Source: a virus. From it: 22,740 nt of DNA. The notes beneath the pieces were generated by a model. The model did no database searches. It was given only the letters and a program-made list of their open reading frames with translations, and was not told where the DNA came from. How positions within the stretch are numbered: position 1 is the stretch's first letter; each line of letters begins with the position of its first letter. The DNA is taken from the IMG/VR virus record IMGVR_UViG_3300032265_002984, positions 1 through 22,740 of that record. The stretch is one strand, 5' to 3'. Below are positions 1 through 5,774 of the stretch, in pieces. The translations under genes were made by a program, and so were the position numbers.

Positions 1-180
1 AGAAGTGCCACACTTCTTTTGAGTGCTTTTCCAATGAAATCAAGGACTTAACCCCTCTGTGCCACACTTTCCACTCTCTTTTCATATTATTATTTTTTAA
101 AATTAAAAATAAAAAATAAAAGTTAGAGAACGACTTGCAAAAACGGGGTTAAAGACTGGCAAGTGTGGCAATCATTACTT
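1..180. repeat. Left copy of a repeated regulatory or origin-like cassette
   Basis: This stretch has no convincing gene. It begins with the palindrome AGAAGTG-CCA-CACTTCT (1-17), followed by a conserved block ending GTGCCACACTTTCCACTCT (about 43-77), then about 45 bases of almost pure A/T (84-124). A second GTGTGGCA element follows at 163-170. The same elements in the same order recur at 7081-7260. Short inverted GTGTGGCA/TGCCACAC repeats beside an easily melted A/T tract are typical of replication origins or repressor-controlled regions, but which applies here is an inference. The left edge may be cut by the window. Confidence 0.6.
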
Positions 181-189
181 TTAGTTATA

Positions 190-345
190 TCAATAGCAAA
201 TAACATAACTTCCCTGTATAACGCATACTCGCTGACCACCATCAGGTTGGTTGATGATTACTGTCTCATCAGCCATTGCCGCGATAGCATGCCCTAAAAA
301 GTAAAGCGCCGTAAAAATTAGTAACCATTTCAAGTACTTATTCAT
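190..345 (-). CDS. Small secreted or membrane-anchored protein, 51 aa
   Basis: The sequence is a short open frame starting MNKYLKWLLIFTALYFLG, a basic start followed by a hydrophobic segment and an AMA-DE junction, which looks like a Sec signal peptide or N-terminal anchor. The rest (TVIINQPDGGQRVCVIQGSYVICY) has two cysteines about ten residues apart that could form a disulfide. Small phage proteins with an exported N-terminus, a 'PDG' motif and a Cys pair are common, but I know no function. A GAGG site lies 7 bases before the ATG. The start overlaps the upstream gene's stop as ATGA. It is the last gene of the leftward block. Confidence 0.7.
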   Translation of the reverse strand: MNKYLKWLLIFTALYFLGHAIAAMADETVIINQPDGGQRVCVIQGSYVICY

Positions 346-542
346 CTTTGCACCTCATATCCTTTATTGTTTTCTAAAAATTTATAAGCCCATTCCCTAA
401 ACTTCACTCGGTTTTCACTGGTTTGCTCATCTGTTGGATCCCATACAAAATCCAATATATGCTCGCCAGTGCCGTCCTGCACTTCAATCTTGGTCATATT
501 GCCATCTGAATCGTATACATCTACTGGTATTGCTTTTTTCAT
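342..542 (-). CDS. Hypothetical phage protein, 66 aa
   Basis: Acidic soluble protein with no recognised function. The C-terminal half has the pattern DEQTSENRVKFREWAYKFL, which resembles short unannotated proteins I associate with phage small-gene blocks. An AAGGGAG ribosome site sits 5 bases upstream of ATG. Its start overlaps the stop of the 110-aa gene (ATGA) and its stop overlaps the start of the next gene, so it is translationally coupled on both sides. Confidence 0.7.
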   Translation of the reverse strand: MKKAIPVDVYDSDGNMTKIEVQDGTGEHILDFVWDPTDEQTSENRVKFREWAYKFLENNKGYEVQR

Positions 543-871
543 GTTATCTCCCTTACTTTATGTTGTTTTTCCCGCCAACTGTCTACTTCACCATAATCGC
601 CACGAATCATGCTCATTCGCTCTAGCTTTCTAAACTCGGGCTCAATTGCCCACCATGCTGCAGATGCCTCTAAGTATTCTATCCACTCGTCATTACGCTC
701 AAAAAACGGGTGATTAAACCCTGTTATGTCTACAGTACACACTACCTCAGATAGCGGCACTCGCGAGCCTTTAAGGCGCTTTCCATATGTTCCTATTCGT
801 ACCCTGTCTCTAGCCCTTATAAAGCGATCATACGCCCTTTGTTGCTCTTGTGTTAGGCTAATCAATGTCAT
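539..871 (-). CDS. Conserved phage protein of unknown function, 110 aa
   Basis: A 110-aa protein with a basic N-terminal helix (QRAYDRFIRARDRVR), a central VDITGFNHPFFERNDEW segment and a C-terminal EFRKLERMSMIRGDYG segment. I recognise this arrangement as a recurrent unannotated protein of phage accessory blocks, but no biochemical role is known to me. It contains no membrane segment and no obvious metal site. It overlaps the end of the sigma-factor gene by 14 bases and the start of the 66-aa gene by 4 bases, so the three genes are probably on one transcript. Confidence 0.75.
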   Translation of the reverse strand: MTLISLTQEQQRAYDRFIRARDRVRIGTYGKRLKGSRVPLSEVVCTVDITGFNHPFFERNDEWIEYLEASAAWWAIEPEFRKLERMSMIRGDYGEVDSWREKQHKVREIT

Positions 872-1427
872 CCTCCTCGAGATGGTCTAAGTTTAAAACA
901 TCTAATGATGTCGGTTCTTGTAATAGGTAGAATTTCAATTGATTGATGCGCTTAATTGGTTTATTGAGGATGGTTGACATTTCATGCACTGTGGGGGTTC
1001 GCCCCAGTGTTTGAGTCAGCGCTCTTTCGGTGTAAGTCATCTTACGAATCTCTTCGCGCACCTTGATGGGTATGCGAACTAGGTTATCGGTGTTATCTAG
1101 GCCACGCTCTACGGCTCTGATAATAAACCCCTTGGCATAGGTTGCAAATTTAGCATTATTGGTGGGCTTCCATTGTGTTGCGGCCTTGAGTAAGCCCTCG
1201 TTAGCCATGCCTATCAGGTCTTCCTGTGGTGTTTTACTGTGATGCCAGGCCGCCAACTTGCGGACTGTATAAACAACAAAGCGAAGATTATGCTTAACTA
1301 GAGACTCTAGGGCATCATCATCGCCTTGTGCTATGCGCTCTGCTAAAACATACTCATCCTTAGAATCAAGGACGGGTATGCCATACAGGGATTGTAAATA
1401 ATCTGTTAAAAAGTCATTTTTTGACAT
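858..1427 (-). CDS. Phage-encoded RNA polymerase sigma factor lacking region 4, 189 aa
   Basis: Sigma-70 family protein predicted to direct host RNA polymerase to phage promoters. Residues about 25-60 (DEYVLAERIAQGDDDALESL then NLRFVVYTVRKL) match regions 1.2-2.1. Residues about 68-112 (QEDLIGMANEGLLKAATQW, KFATYAKGFIIRAVERGL) match regions 2.2-2.4, which contact core enzyme and the -10 element. Residues about 125-175 (TYTERALTQTLGRTPTVHEM to QEPTSLD) match region 3. The protein stops after a short acidic tail, so the region 4 that normally reads the -35 element is absent, as in the T4 late factor gp55. I chose ATG at 1427 because sigma homology begins just after it; the open frame extends upstream without homology. 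A plausible target is the repeated CGTATTAG element of the structural module. Confidence 0.88.
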   Translation of the reverse strand: MSKNDFLTDYLQSLYGIPVLDSKDEYVLAERIAQGDDDALESLVKHNLRFVVYTVRKLAAWHHSKTPQEDLIGMANEGLLKAATQWKPTNNAKFATYAKGFIIRAVERGLDNTDNLVRIPIKVREEIRKMTYTERALTQTLGRTPTVHEMSTILNKPIKRINQLKFYLLQEPTSLDVLNLDHLEEDDID

Positions 1428-1593
1428 TGTTGTTCCGGTGTATGAATCGCTCGGTACGCATGAACATTTCCAAAGCCTGCGGAATGACCAAAAGAAAAAT
1501 ACCGAATAAAAACCATAATACACCAGTAAACGTAATTTGTACACCAAAACCATACAATGCTAAAAAACAAATAAAGCCACCGATGAGTTTCAT
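1414..1593 (-). CDS. Small membrane protein, 59 aa
   Basis: Two hydrophobic segments (residues about 4-20 and 24-43) are followed by a basic cytoplasmic-looking tail ending RFIHRNNNVKK. This indicates an inner-membrane hairpin protein. The start MKLIGG at 1593 is preferred over the longer frame because it begins directly before the first membrane segment, but the ribosome site is weak (GAAAG about 13 bases away). It overlaps the sigma-factor start by 14 bases. Function unknown; small phage membrane proteins often act in lysis control or superinfection exclusion, but nothing here distinguishes these. Confidence 0.55.
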   Translation of the reverse strand: MKLIGGFICFLALYGFGVQITFTGVLWFLFGIFLLVIPQALEMFMRTERFIHRNNNVKK

Positions 1594-1781
1594 AATAGTG
1601 CATCTTTCAATAATAAGCAAGCCATAGCATATGGATTTACTTTAAGTTGTTTAGGTAGTGCTACTAATTTAGTGCCGGCGGTCAGGTAGGGTTGTGCCTC
1701 GGTTTTACTAGCAAACTTGCGCATAACCCCATTGAACTCGTCAATTACTGCATAGCGGTAGTTAGTCAATCTTGGCCTCAT
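1590..1781 (-). CDS. Hypothetical phage protein, 63 aa
   Basis: Short protein with YAVIDEFNGVMRKFASKTEA, a pattern of two beta strands then a helix, then a basic C-terminus. It looks like a small alpha/beta protein of a kind common in phage blocks, without known function. It overlaps the neighbouring genes on both sides (20 and 4 bases). The only usable start is ATG at 1781; no clear ribosome site precedes it, so it may depend on translation of the upstream gene. Confidence 0.6.
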   Translation of the reverse strand: MRPRLTNYRYAVIDEFNGVMRKFASKTEAQPYLTAGTKLVALPKQLKVNPYAMACLLLKDALL

Positions 1782-1977
1782 GTTTGAGTAAGTTGCCCAA
1801 TTGAGTACGGAGGAATACCACTACATCCCATTCGCCATTGTCGCGGCCAACAGCGCGCTCCATGTTGGTGAGCTTGTCTTCGTACCAGTACAAGGCTTTA
1901 AGTATGCTGAGCACCTCTTCGCTATCGAAGCTAACATTAAATCGATTGGTGTTGGTAGCTTGGTCTAGGTTAATCAT
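1762..1977 (-). CDS. Hypothetical phage protein, 71 aa
   Basis: Predicted mainly helical soluble protein containing SEEVLSILKALYWYEDKL and VVVFLRTQLGNLLKHEAK. No family recognised. A strong GGAGG site lies 7 bases before the ATG, so this start is well supported. It lies in the leftward operon, 2 bases after the 103-aa gene. Confidence 0.65.
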   Translation of the reverse strand: MINLDQATNTNRFNVSFDSEEVLSILKALYWYEDKLTNMERAVGRDNGEWDVVVFLRTQLGNLLKHEAKID

Positions 1978-1979
1978 AA

Positions 1980-2291
1980 TTACACCTCCAATGGTTTAAG
2001 GGTTACTGATTTGACATGCTGCACTTGTGTGACCTGCTGCACAAAATCCTTAGTGCCGTACTCTTTAACTAAGATCGCGCTAATCGTGTTGCGGTCGTAC
2101 TCTTTTACTTCGGCCATAAAGCGCATGCCGGCATACATTCCTTGGCCGCGCTCAATCAATGCGGCTTTAAGAATGCGAGCTCTGGCCTCAAGCTCTTTAA
2201 TCTCTTGGTCAATATGTCCGAGCTCATCGATTACATCTGTGGGCTTTTGGAAATAGTCGTCAATCTGTCTGATGGTGATTTCTTGTAACAT
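1980..2291 (-). CDS. Conserved phage coiled-coil protein, 103 aa
   Basis: The first half is a long charged helix (residues about 18-48, HIDQEIKELEARARILKAAL) likely to form a coiled coil. The second half contains RFMAEVKEYDRNTISAILV and ends VQHVKSVTLKPLEV. I recognise this fold pattern as a recurrent unannotated phage protein, sometimes found near recombination or nucleotide-metabolism genes; the function is not established. TTAGGAG lies just before the ATG, inside the end of the upstream 32-aa frame. Confidence 0.7.
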   Translation of the reverse strand: MLQEITIRQIDDYFQKPTDVIDELGHIDQEIKELEARARILKAALIERGQGMYAGMRFMAEVKEYDRNTISAILVKEYGTKDFVQQVTQVQHVKSVTLKPLEV

Positions 2292-2292
2292 T

Positions 2293-2391
2293 TTATTCTC
2301 CTAAGTGAATGGTTAAATCTACTGGTAATAGGGTACAGAATTCATTCTCTATAATCCATTCTAGTAAATCTTTGATATTGTCAAACTTCAT
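2293..2391 (-). CDS. Possible very small protein, 32 aa
   Basis: A 32-codon frame, MKFDNIKDLLEWIIEN... ending TIHLGE, fills the gap between two well-supported genes. Its last codons contain the ribosome site of the next gene and its stop lies one base before that gene's start, a spacing typical of coupled genes. No good ribosome site is seen before its own ATG, which lowers confidence. No function can be assigned. Confidence 0.4.
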   Translation of the reverse strand: MKFDNIKDLLEWIIENEFCTLLPVDLTIHLGE

Positions 2392-2399
2392 TGTGTGTA

Positions 2400-2618
2400 T
2401 CATGCGGTTTCCTTTTTGCCCATGGTAGGCTCTTTATAAAATACATCGATGTAAATTGCTCGGGTAGGACTGTGATGTATTGCCTCCGATACGCGGCCAG
2501 TCTCTACAAAAAACCTAAACTGACTGCATGCAAGGCGCTCTGCTTCGCACTTGTATTTGTGTGGGCAATCTATACATGGTTCAGCCCGTTTAGGTTGCAA
2601 ATAATGTCTATGCGCCAT
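2400..2618 (-). CDS. Small cysteine-cluster (probable zinc-binding) protein, 72 aa
   Basis: Near residues 16-33 the protein has the pattern C-x2-C-x5-C-x6-C (CIDCPHKYKCEAERLAC), followed by SQFRFFVETGR. Four regularly spaced cysteines suggest one structural zinc ion. Three in-frame ATGs are available; the one at 2618 is chosen because AGAGGGG lies 9 bases upstream, whereas the ATG at 2627 directly abuts that site. The gene starts inside the 3' end of the next zinc-ribbon gene. Function unknown; a nucleic-acid or protein-binding adaptor is plausible. Confidence 0.65.
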   Translation of the reverse strand: MAHRHYLQPKRAEPCIDCPHKYKCEAERLACSQFRFFVETGRVSEAIHHSPTRAIYIDVFYKEPTMGKKETA

Positions 2619-2769
2619 CGTCATCATCCCCTCTTACTTGGTCGGCCATGTCCATCATGCAAGATAAACAAGTAGGGCAAAATGCTACCGGTATGATGCC
2701 AAAATCGCCGGCGATACCTCCCTCTTCCTCGAGTGAAAAATCACCTGAGCATACTGAGCATTCAATCAT
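2608..2769 (-). CDS. Small zinc-ribbon-like protein, 53 aa
   Basis: A 53-aa frame starting MIECSVCSGDFSLEEEGG, with a second pair in AFCPTCLSC. The two CxxC pairs, separated by a glycine- and acid-rich segment (GIAGDFGIIPV), form a typical zinc ribbon. Related tiny 'FCPTC' proteins are common in phage genomes and uncharacterised. A GGAG site sits 7 bases before the ATG. It overlaps the 106-aa gene upstream by 8 bases and the 72-aa gene downstream by 11 bases. Confidence 0.72.
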   Translation of the reverse strand: MIECSVCSGDFSLEEEGGIAGDFGIIPVAFCPTCLSCMMDMADQVRGDDDDGA

Positions 2770-3082
2770 CTTCGGTCTCCTCAAAAATATAATACGGCAC
2801 TTCTAAAAATCCATCGCCTTCTAATGGATTCTCAGTAATGAAGTAGTTAACACGATTGACAAGGTGATAGCCGTCTACAATGTACAAATTGCCGTCTAGC
2901 CCCTCTACTAGTGTCCATACGCGGTGCGGTTCTGTATCAGCTATGCTACGTACATAATCTAGCTCTTCGCCGTAGGTCTCGAATTTATCCTCAACAAATT
3001 CACCTTCTTGTTTTTGAGTAAAATGGTTTTTAATGGGTTTGTATTTCTCGTCCCATGCATCAAATTGTTTTTCCCAATCCAT
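2762..3082 (-). CDS. Hypothetical acidic phage protein, 106 aa
   Basis: Soluble acidic protein. The N-terminus (MDWEKQFDAWDEKYKPIKNH) is helical. The middle carries RVWTLVEGLDGNLYIVDGYH, which looks like a small beta-sheet unit followed by a VNYFIT motif, a pattern seen in unannotated phage proteins. No function recognised. GAGG precedes the ATG, and the start overlaps the stop of the 54-aa gene by one base. Confidence 0.68.
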   Translation of the reverse strand: MDWEKQFDAWDEKYKPIKNHFTQKQEGEFVEDKFETYGEELDYVRSIADTEPHRVWTLVEGLDGNLYIVDGYHLVNRVNYFITENPLEGDGFLEVPYYIFEETEDD

Positions 3083-3246
3083 TATGCCACCTCTTTTATG
3101 TCATCGGTAAACTCTTCGGCCTCTACGCAGCGCCATTTACCAGATTGATCCCATGCCGCCTCTTGCGCGGCCTCTTCGCTCTCTGCCTCAATGATAAACT
3201 TCTGAGACAAATACTCTACGCGTGACAATGTTACTTCGTATCTCAT
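3082..3246 (-). CDS. Hypothetical small phage protein, 54 aa
   Basis: Protein starting MRYEVTLSRVEYLSQKF, then an acidic helix (EAESEEAAQEAAWDQSG). It has the beta-strand, strand, helix pattern of many tiny phage proteins of unknown role. Two adjacent ATGs exist (3249 and 3246). The second gives the better distance from GGAGG, but both overlap the upstream frame. No function assigned. Confidence 0.62.
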   Translation of the reverse strand: MRYEVTLSRVEYLSQKFIIEAESEEAAQEAAWDQSGKWRCVEAEEFTDDIKEVA

Positions 3247-3401
3247 CATGCCTCCACTAATTGGTTGATTAACTTCTCTACTTTTTTCCATGCCTTATCG
3301 GCCTCTTTTGTAATTTTGCCGCTCATATGCTCATCTATTGTCAACATGGTATAGAGCTCAATTGCCATTCTTAAATCACTAGCTGTCCATTGCTTGTCCA
3401 T
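3246..3401 (-). CDS. Hypothetical small helical protein, 51 aa
   Basis: A 51-codon frame starting MDKQWTASDLRMAIELYTML and rich in lysine and glutamate, predicted all-helical. GCGGAGG lies 5 bases before the ATG, and the start overlaps the previous stop as TAATG. Its stop overlaps the start of the 54-aa gene. This coupling and the ribosome site support it despite its size. Function unknown. Confidence 0.62.
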   Translation of the reverse strand: MDKQWTASDLRMAIELYTMLTIDEHMSGKITKEADKAWKKVEKLINQLVEA

Positions 3402-3703
3402 TATGCCTCCGCCATTAAATCAGCCCAATCTTGGCCACGCTCAGCCACTACAAAATCATATGATCCTTTTGTGCCGGCCTGTACTTGGTGACGGCTTGGT
3501 ATATGGTTTCCGTAATAGTCGCGCGCATCATTTTCACCTAGTAAACATTTGCCGGAGCTAATCGCGTCCATCATAGCGCGGCCATATGAGCCCTGTAAGC
3601 CCCACATGCCGGAGTTAATAGTGCGTTGCATGGCTAAGTAATACTCTTCCTCTGTGGCCTCTTCATCGCATTCAATGGTATTGATGTCGTTTAATGTCAT
3701 CAT
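3401..3703 (-). CDS. Conserved phage protein of unknown function, 100 aa
   Basis: The core segment reads GMWGLQGSYGRAMMDAI, then CLLGENDARDYYGNHIPSR and AGTKGSYDFV. I recognise it as a frequently seen, unannotated phage protein; the N-terminal acidic region (ECDEEATEEEYYLAMQ) is helical. No catalytic motif was identified. Two adjacent ATGs (3703, 3700) are both compatible with the AGAGG site 8-11 bases upstream. Confidence 0.75.
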   Translation of the reverse strand: MMTLNDINTIECDEEATEEEYYLAMQRTINSGMWGLQGSYGRAMMDAISSGKCLLGENDARDYYGNHIPSRHQVQAGTKGSYDFVVAERGQDWADLMAEA

Positions 3704-3706
3704 GGT

Positions 3707-3880
3707 TTAATCCTCTTTAATATCTCGGTTGTACATCATTTCAATAGCAGAATCAGTATATTGGCTATAACCACCCTGAATGAAAAAAACTAACACATTA
3801 TCAATGGCTTCAGGATTATTAATAAGAAATTCTAATTCCCGTTTTGTTAACTTAACCACCATTTCATCGGTTGTCATCAT
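3707..3880 (-). CDS. Hypothetical small protein, 57 aa
   Basis: A 57-codon frame starting MMTTDEMVVKLTKRELEFLI and containing AIDNVLVFFIQGGYSQYTDS. It fits exactly between two coupled genes, with 3 bases on each side, and a GGAG site lies upstream of a double ATG. It looks like a small soluble helical protein. No function recognised. Confidence 0.6.
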   Translation of the reverse strand: MMTTDEMVVKLTKRELEFLINNPEAIDNVLVFFIQGGYSQYTDSAIEMMYNRDIKED

Positions 3881-3883
3881 AGT

Positions 3884-4042
3884 TCATTTCTCCAAAAAAA
3901 TAAAATTAGCTAATAGATCATCTATGCTTTGTTTATGCGCTTTCCAGTCGTGAGCTTGAATGTTGCATTGTTCCATTGCCTCATAAGCACCCAATAAATC
4001 AGCGTAAGCGCATTTAATTGCTAGTACTTGGTCATCATTCAT
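3884..4042 (-). CDS. Small conserved phage protein, 52 aa
   Basis: Starts MNDDQVLAIKCAYADLLGAY, followed by a C-terminal DWKAHKQSIDDLLANF helix. I recognise this 'QVLAIKCAYADL ... HDWKAH' pattern from small phage proteins without known function. The open frame extends further upstream, but ATG at 4042 is chosen because GGAAG lies upstream, homology-like sequence starts here, and it gives a 4-base overlap with the 75-aa gene. Confidence 0.68.
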   Translation of the reverse strand: MNDDQVLAIKCAYADLLGAYEAMEQCNIQAHDWKAHKQSIDDLLANFIFLEK

Positions 4043-4266
4043 AATAAATCTTCCTTTTCTCTGATTGTGTTTATTTGTTCGTTGATACTGTGAAAATTTG
4101 CGTCTTCTAATGCGTACTGCATGGCATTTAATATCTGAATGCCATCCCACTTAAAATAGCTCGCTATCATCGCGCCTAGTGCCTCTGCGTCCGATATACC
4201 GGCCTGATACTCAGGAACGTAACGCTCCTTGATTGTGGCCTTAATAAGGCCTTGTAAATTAGTCAT
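4039..4266 (-). CDS. Hypothetical phage protein, 75 aa
   Basis: Predicted helical protein with KWDGIQILNAMQYALEDANF near the middle, resembling unannotated small phage proteins. A strong AAAGGAG lies before the ATG. Both ends overlap neighbours by 4 bases. No catalytic or membrane features. Confidence 0.68.
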   Translation of the reverse strand: MTNLQGLIKATIKERYVPEYQAGISDAEALGAMIASYFKWDGIQILNAMQYALEDANFHSINEQINTIREKEDLL

Positions 4267-4514
4267 ACTAGCTCCTTTGGTTTAACTGGGTGATCATGTA
4301 CGCCGCGTTGACGGCGTTGTATACGAAACCAATTGTCCATCGATCCGTAACATTTAATAATTGAGAATTGATGCTGCCATGCTTTATCACTCTCAAATTG
4401 TTTTTGCTCGGCATCGGATCTAGTCCGGTATGTGCCGCCGTCGGGGTTGCATGGCAAACCCTTGGATAATGCTTCGCGGCGCGCTCTCGCGGCCATTGAT
4501 TGTATTGATTTCAT
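4263..4514 (-). CDS. Hypothetical basic phage protein, 83 aa
   Basis: Basic protein (SMAARARREALSKGLPCN at the start, WFRIQRRQRGVHDH near the end) with a GTYRTRSDAEQKQFE helix between. The charge suggests possible nucleic-acid contact, but that is only inference. TGGAGG lies before the ATG, inside the 47-aa gene upstream, and the start overlaps that gene's stop (ATGA). Confidence 0.65.
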   Translation of the reverse strand: MKSIQSMAARARREALSKGLPCNPDGGTYRTRSDAEQKQFESDKAWQHQFSIIKCYGSMDNWFRIQRRQRGVHDHPVKPKELV

Positions 4515-4654
4515 TTAGTAACCTCCATATTGTGCGCCTCAATTTCGGCGCGGGTAAAAATAGCCTTGTATACGCGGGCATGGTCTAGCAAAAAATCAGC
4601 ATAGCGGCGCGCCTCGTCATATGTATCAAACCAAAAACTATTGCAGTAGTACAT
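4511..4654 (-). CDS. Hypothetical small phage protein, 47 aa
   Basis: A 47-codon frame MYYCNSFWFDTYDEARRYAD... ending NMEVTK. It reads as strand, helix (DEARRYADFLLDHA), strand, similar to tiny 'YxxF.T.EEA..YA' phage proteins. A strong TGGAGG site lies upstream. Coupled by a 4-base overlap to the 83-aa gene. Function unknown. Confidence 0.62.
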   Translation of the reverse strand: MYYCNSFWFDTYDEARRYADFLLDHARVYKAIFTRAEIEAHNMEVTK

Positions 4655-4656
4655 AA

Positions 4657-4815
4657 TTAAACCTCCATCCCATCAATAATATTGCTGATCTTAACGATTA
4701 AATCGCGAAGATTAGCCGAACGAATAGAATTGCGCTCTATCTCTTTAGCCATTAAGAGCGCGACCCCTAGGCCGGCTCTAACCTCCATCAACTCCCATCT
4801 AGTAAATTTCTCCAT
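4657..4815 (-). CDS. Hypothetical small helical protein, 52 aa
   Basis: Starts MEKFTRWELMEVRAGLGVAL and continues with charged helical segments ending IIDGMEV. The open frame runs further upstream, but ATG at 4815 is preferred: GGAG lies 10 bases before it and it overlaps the previous stop by one base (TAATG). No family recognised. Confidence 0.6.
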   Translation of the reverse strand: MEKFTRWELMEVRAGLGVALLMAKEIERNSIRSANLRDLIVKISNIIDGMEV

Positions 4816-5081
4816 TATTCGTACACTCCAATTTCTCCGGCGTTGATCCATTCGGCATGCAGGCCATACCGGCGTAAAATTGTGGTAATTTTGGGGTTTA
4901 TGCCAAAATCCCAATCCGGTATATTGTGGCCGTCGTAATAGTCTGCCCACAATGTATTGCGGTCATAATCGCCGTAAATACCTTCAGCGCTGATCTGAAA
5001 ATTTTCTATGTCGGAGCGCTCATATACCGGCGCGCCAATTTTCTTTAATGCGTTAAATGCTAATCTATGGTTTCGTGTCAT
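4815..5081 (-). CDS. Conserved phage protein of unknown function, 88 aa
   Basis: Contains LKKIGAPVYERSDIENFQIS, WADYYDG, and a C-terminal RRYGLHAEWINAGEIGVYE segment. I recognise this as a repeated uncharacterised phage protein. It follows a 112-base gap, so it may be the first gene of a leftward sub-operon. GGAAGGGAAG lies just before the ATG. Confidence 0.72.
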   Translation of the reverse strand: MTRNHRLAFNALKKIGAPVYERSDIENFQISAEGIYGDYDRNTLWADYYDGHNIPDWDFGINPKITTILRRYGLHAEWINAGEIGVYE

Positions 5082-5193
5082 TTTTGCTTCCCTTCCGTAA
5101 TTGATCTATCTATTTTAATGATCTACTAATCTATTCATATTAGGGGAAACCCTAGGTTTTAGGGTTTTCTCATATTGTGAAATTGATCTAGGT
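5082..5193. promoter_or_regulatory. Internal control gap with hairpin and TGATCTA repeats
   Basis: This 112-base A/T-rich gap is the largest inside the leftward block apart from its own leader. It holds three TGATCTA copies (5102-5108, 5119-5125, 5182-5188) and a hairpin AAACCCTA-GGTTT-TAGGGTTT (5147-5167). A transcriptional attenuator plus an internal promoter or operator would fit, but no clear -35/-10 pair was found. The functional reading is an inference. Confidence 0.4.
5147..5167 (-). terminator. AAACCCTA/TAGGGTTT hairpin, possible attenuator
   Basis: Eight-base-pair stem with a 5-base loop between the 33-aa and 88-aa leftward genes. Read leftward, the 3' arm ends GGGTTT followed by CCCC, so it lacks a long U-run and would be a weak intrinsic terminator. 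A near-identical hairpin occurs at 6623-6639. Confidence 0.35.
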
Positions 5194-5295
5194 CTAAAAA
5201 CAATCAAATATCACTAGGATAAATAAGCACCAAATACCGGCGATTAGAATCGCGCCTAGGATATTAACAATATAAGACAATAGTAATTTAAGCAT
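5194..5295 (-). CDS. Very small single-pass membrane protein, 33 aa
   Basis: A 33-codon frame, MLKLLLSYIVNILGAILIAG then IWCLFILVIFDCF, almost entirely hydrophobic, so one long membrane segment. AGGGG lies 8 bases upstream of the ATG and the gene sits 2 bases after the 50-aa gene. Small hydrophobic phage proteins may modulate lysis or the envelope; nothing more specific can be said. Confidence 0.5.
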   Translation of the reverse strand: MLKLLLSYIVNILGAILIAGIWCLFILVIFDCF

Positions 5296-5297
5296 AA

Positions 5298-5450
5298 TTA
5301 AGCCCCTATAAATACATTAGACAATTGAGTCTCTACGCGGCCGCCGGTAGTGCGCGCGAATTGCTTCGCCGCTCTCATACCTTGGAAAACGGCGCTATAG
5401 TCTTCCCCATGATGCCGGTAGAAGACTACAAAAATATAATGGCCGCTCAT
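5298..5450 (-). CDS. Hypothetical small phage protein, 50 aa
   Basis: A 50-codon frame MSGHYIFVVFYRHHGEDYSA then VFQGMRAAKQFARTTGG. Predicted strand, strand, helix. An AAGG site lies upstream and the start overlaps the previous gene's stop. The coding sequence is rich in GCG and CGC, like its right-hand neighbours. No function recognised. Confidence 0.6.
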   Translation of the reverse strand: MSGHYIFVVFYRHHGEDYSAVFQGMRAAKQFARTTGGRVETQLSNVFIGA

Positions 5451-5692
5451 AATAGCGCCTTCAATTCGGCCTTAAGCGCCTTGGCGCTCTCGCCGCGAAA
5501 TTGAGCGGCATTGGCTAGAAAATAGCGCACTATGCCGCGCGCATCATCTTGATAGTATTTATCATTGATAGAATTTAATGAGCTCATAGCATCAAGATAC
5601 GGCGCCGCGCTAAAATACACTTTAGGCCAAGCGCGGCGAATATCGCGCGCAATGGTTGAGAGCGGCCGCGCCGCGTTGATTGTGTTTTCCAT
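5447..5692 (-). CDS. Conserved phage protein of unknown function, 81 aa
   Basis: Contains RPLSTIARDIRRAWPKVYFS, AAPYLDAMSSL, and NDKYYQDDARGIVRYFLANA, a combination I recognise from many unannotated phage proteins. Mostly helical and soluble. ATG at 5692 is preferred over the longer frame because GGAAGGAATT lies 7-10 bases before it. Strongly G+C-rich codon choice. Function unknown. Confidence 0.75.
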   Translation of the reverse strand: MENTINAARPLSTIARDIRRAWPKVYFSAAPYLDAMSSLNSINDKYYQDDARGIVRYFLANAAQFRGESAKALKAELKALL

Positions 5693-5774
5693 AGTGGTAA
5701 TTCCTTCCATTGTTTTAATGGCGCGCACAATGCGAGCCCCTAAGCCGCCGCGCTGCAGCGGCTTAGAGACGGCA

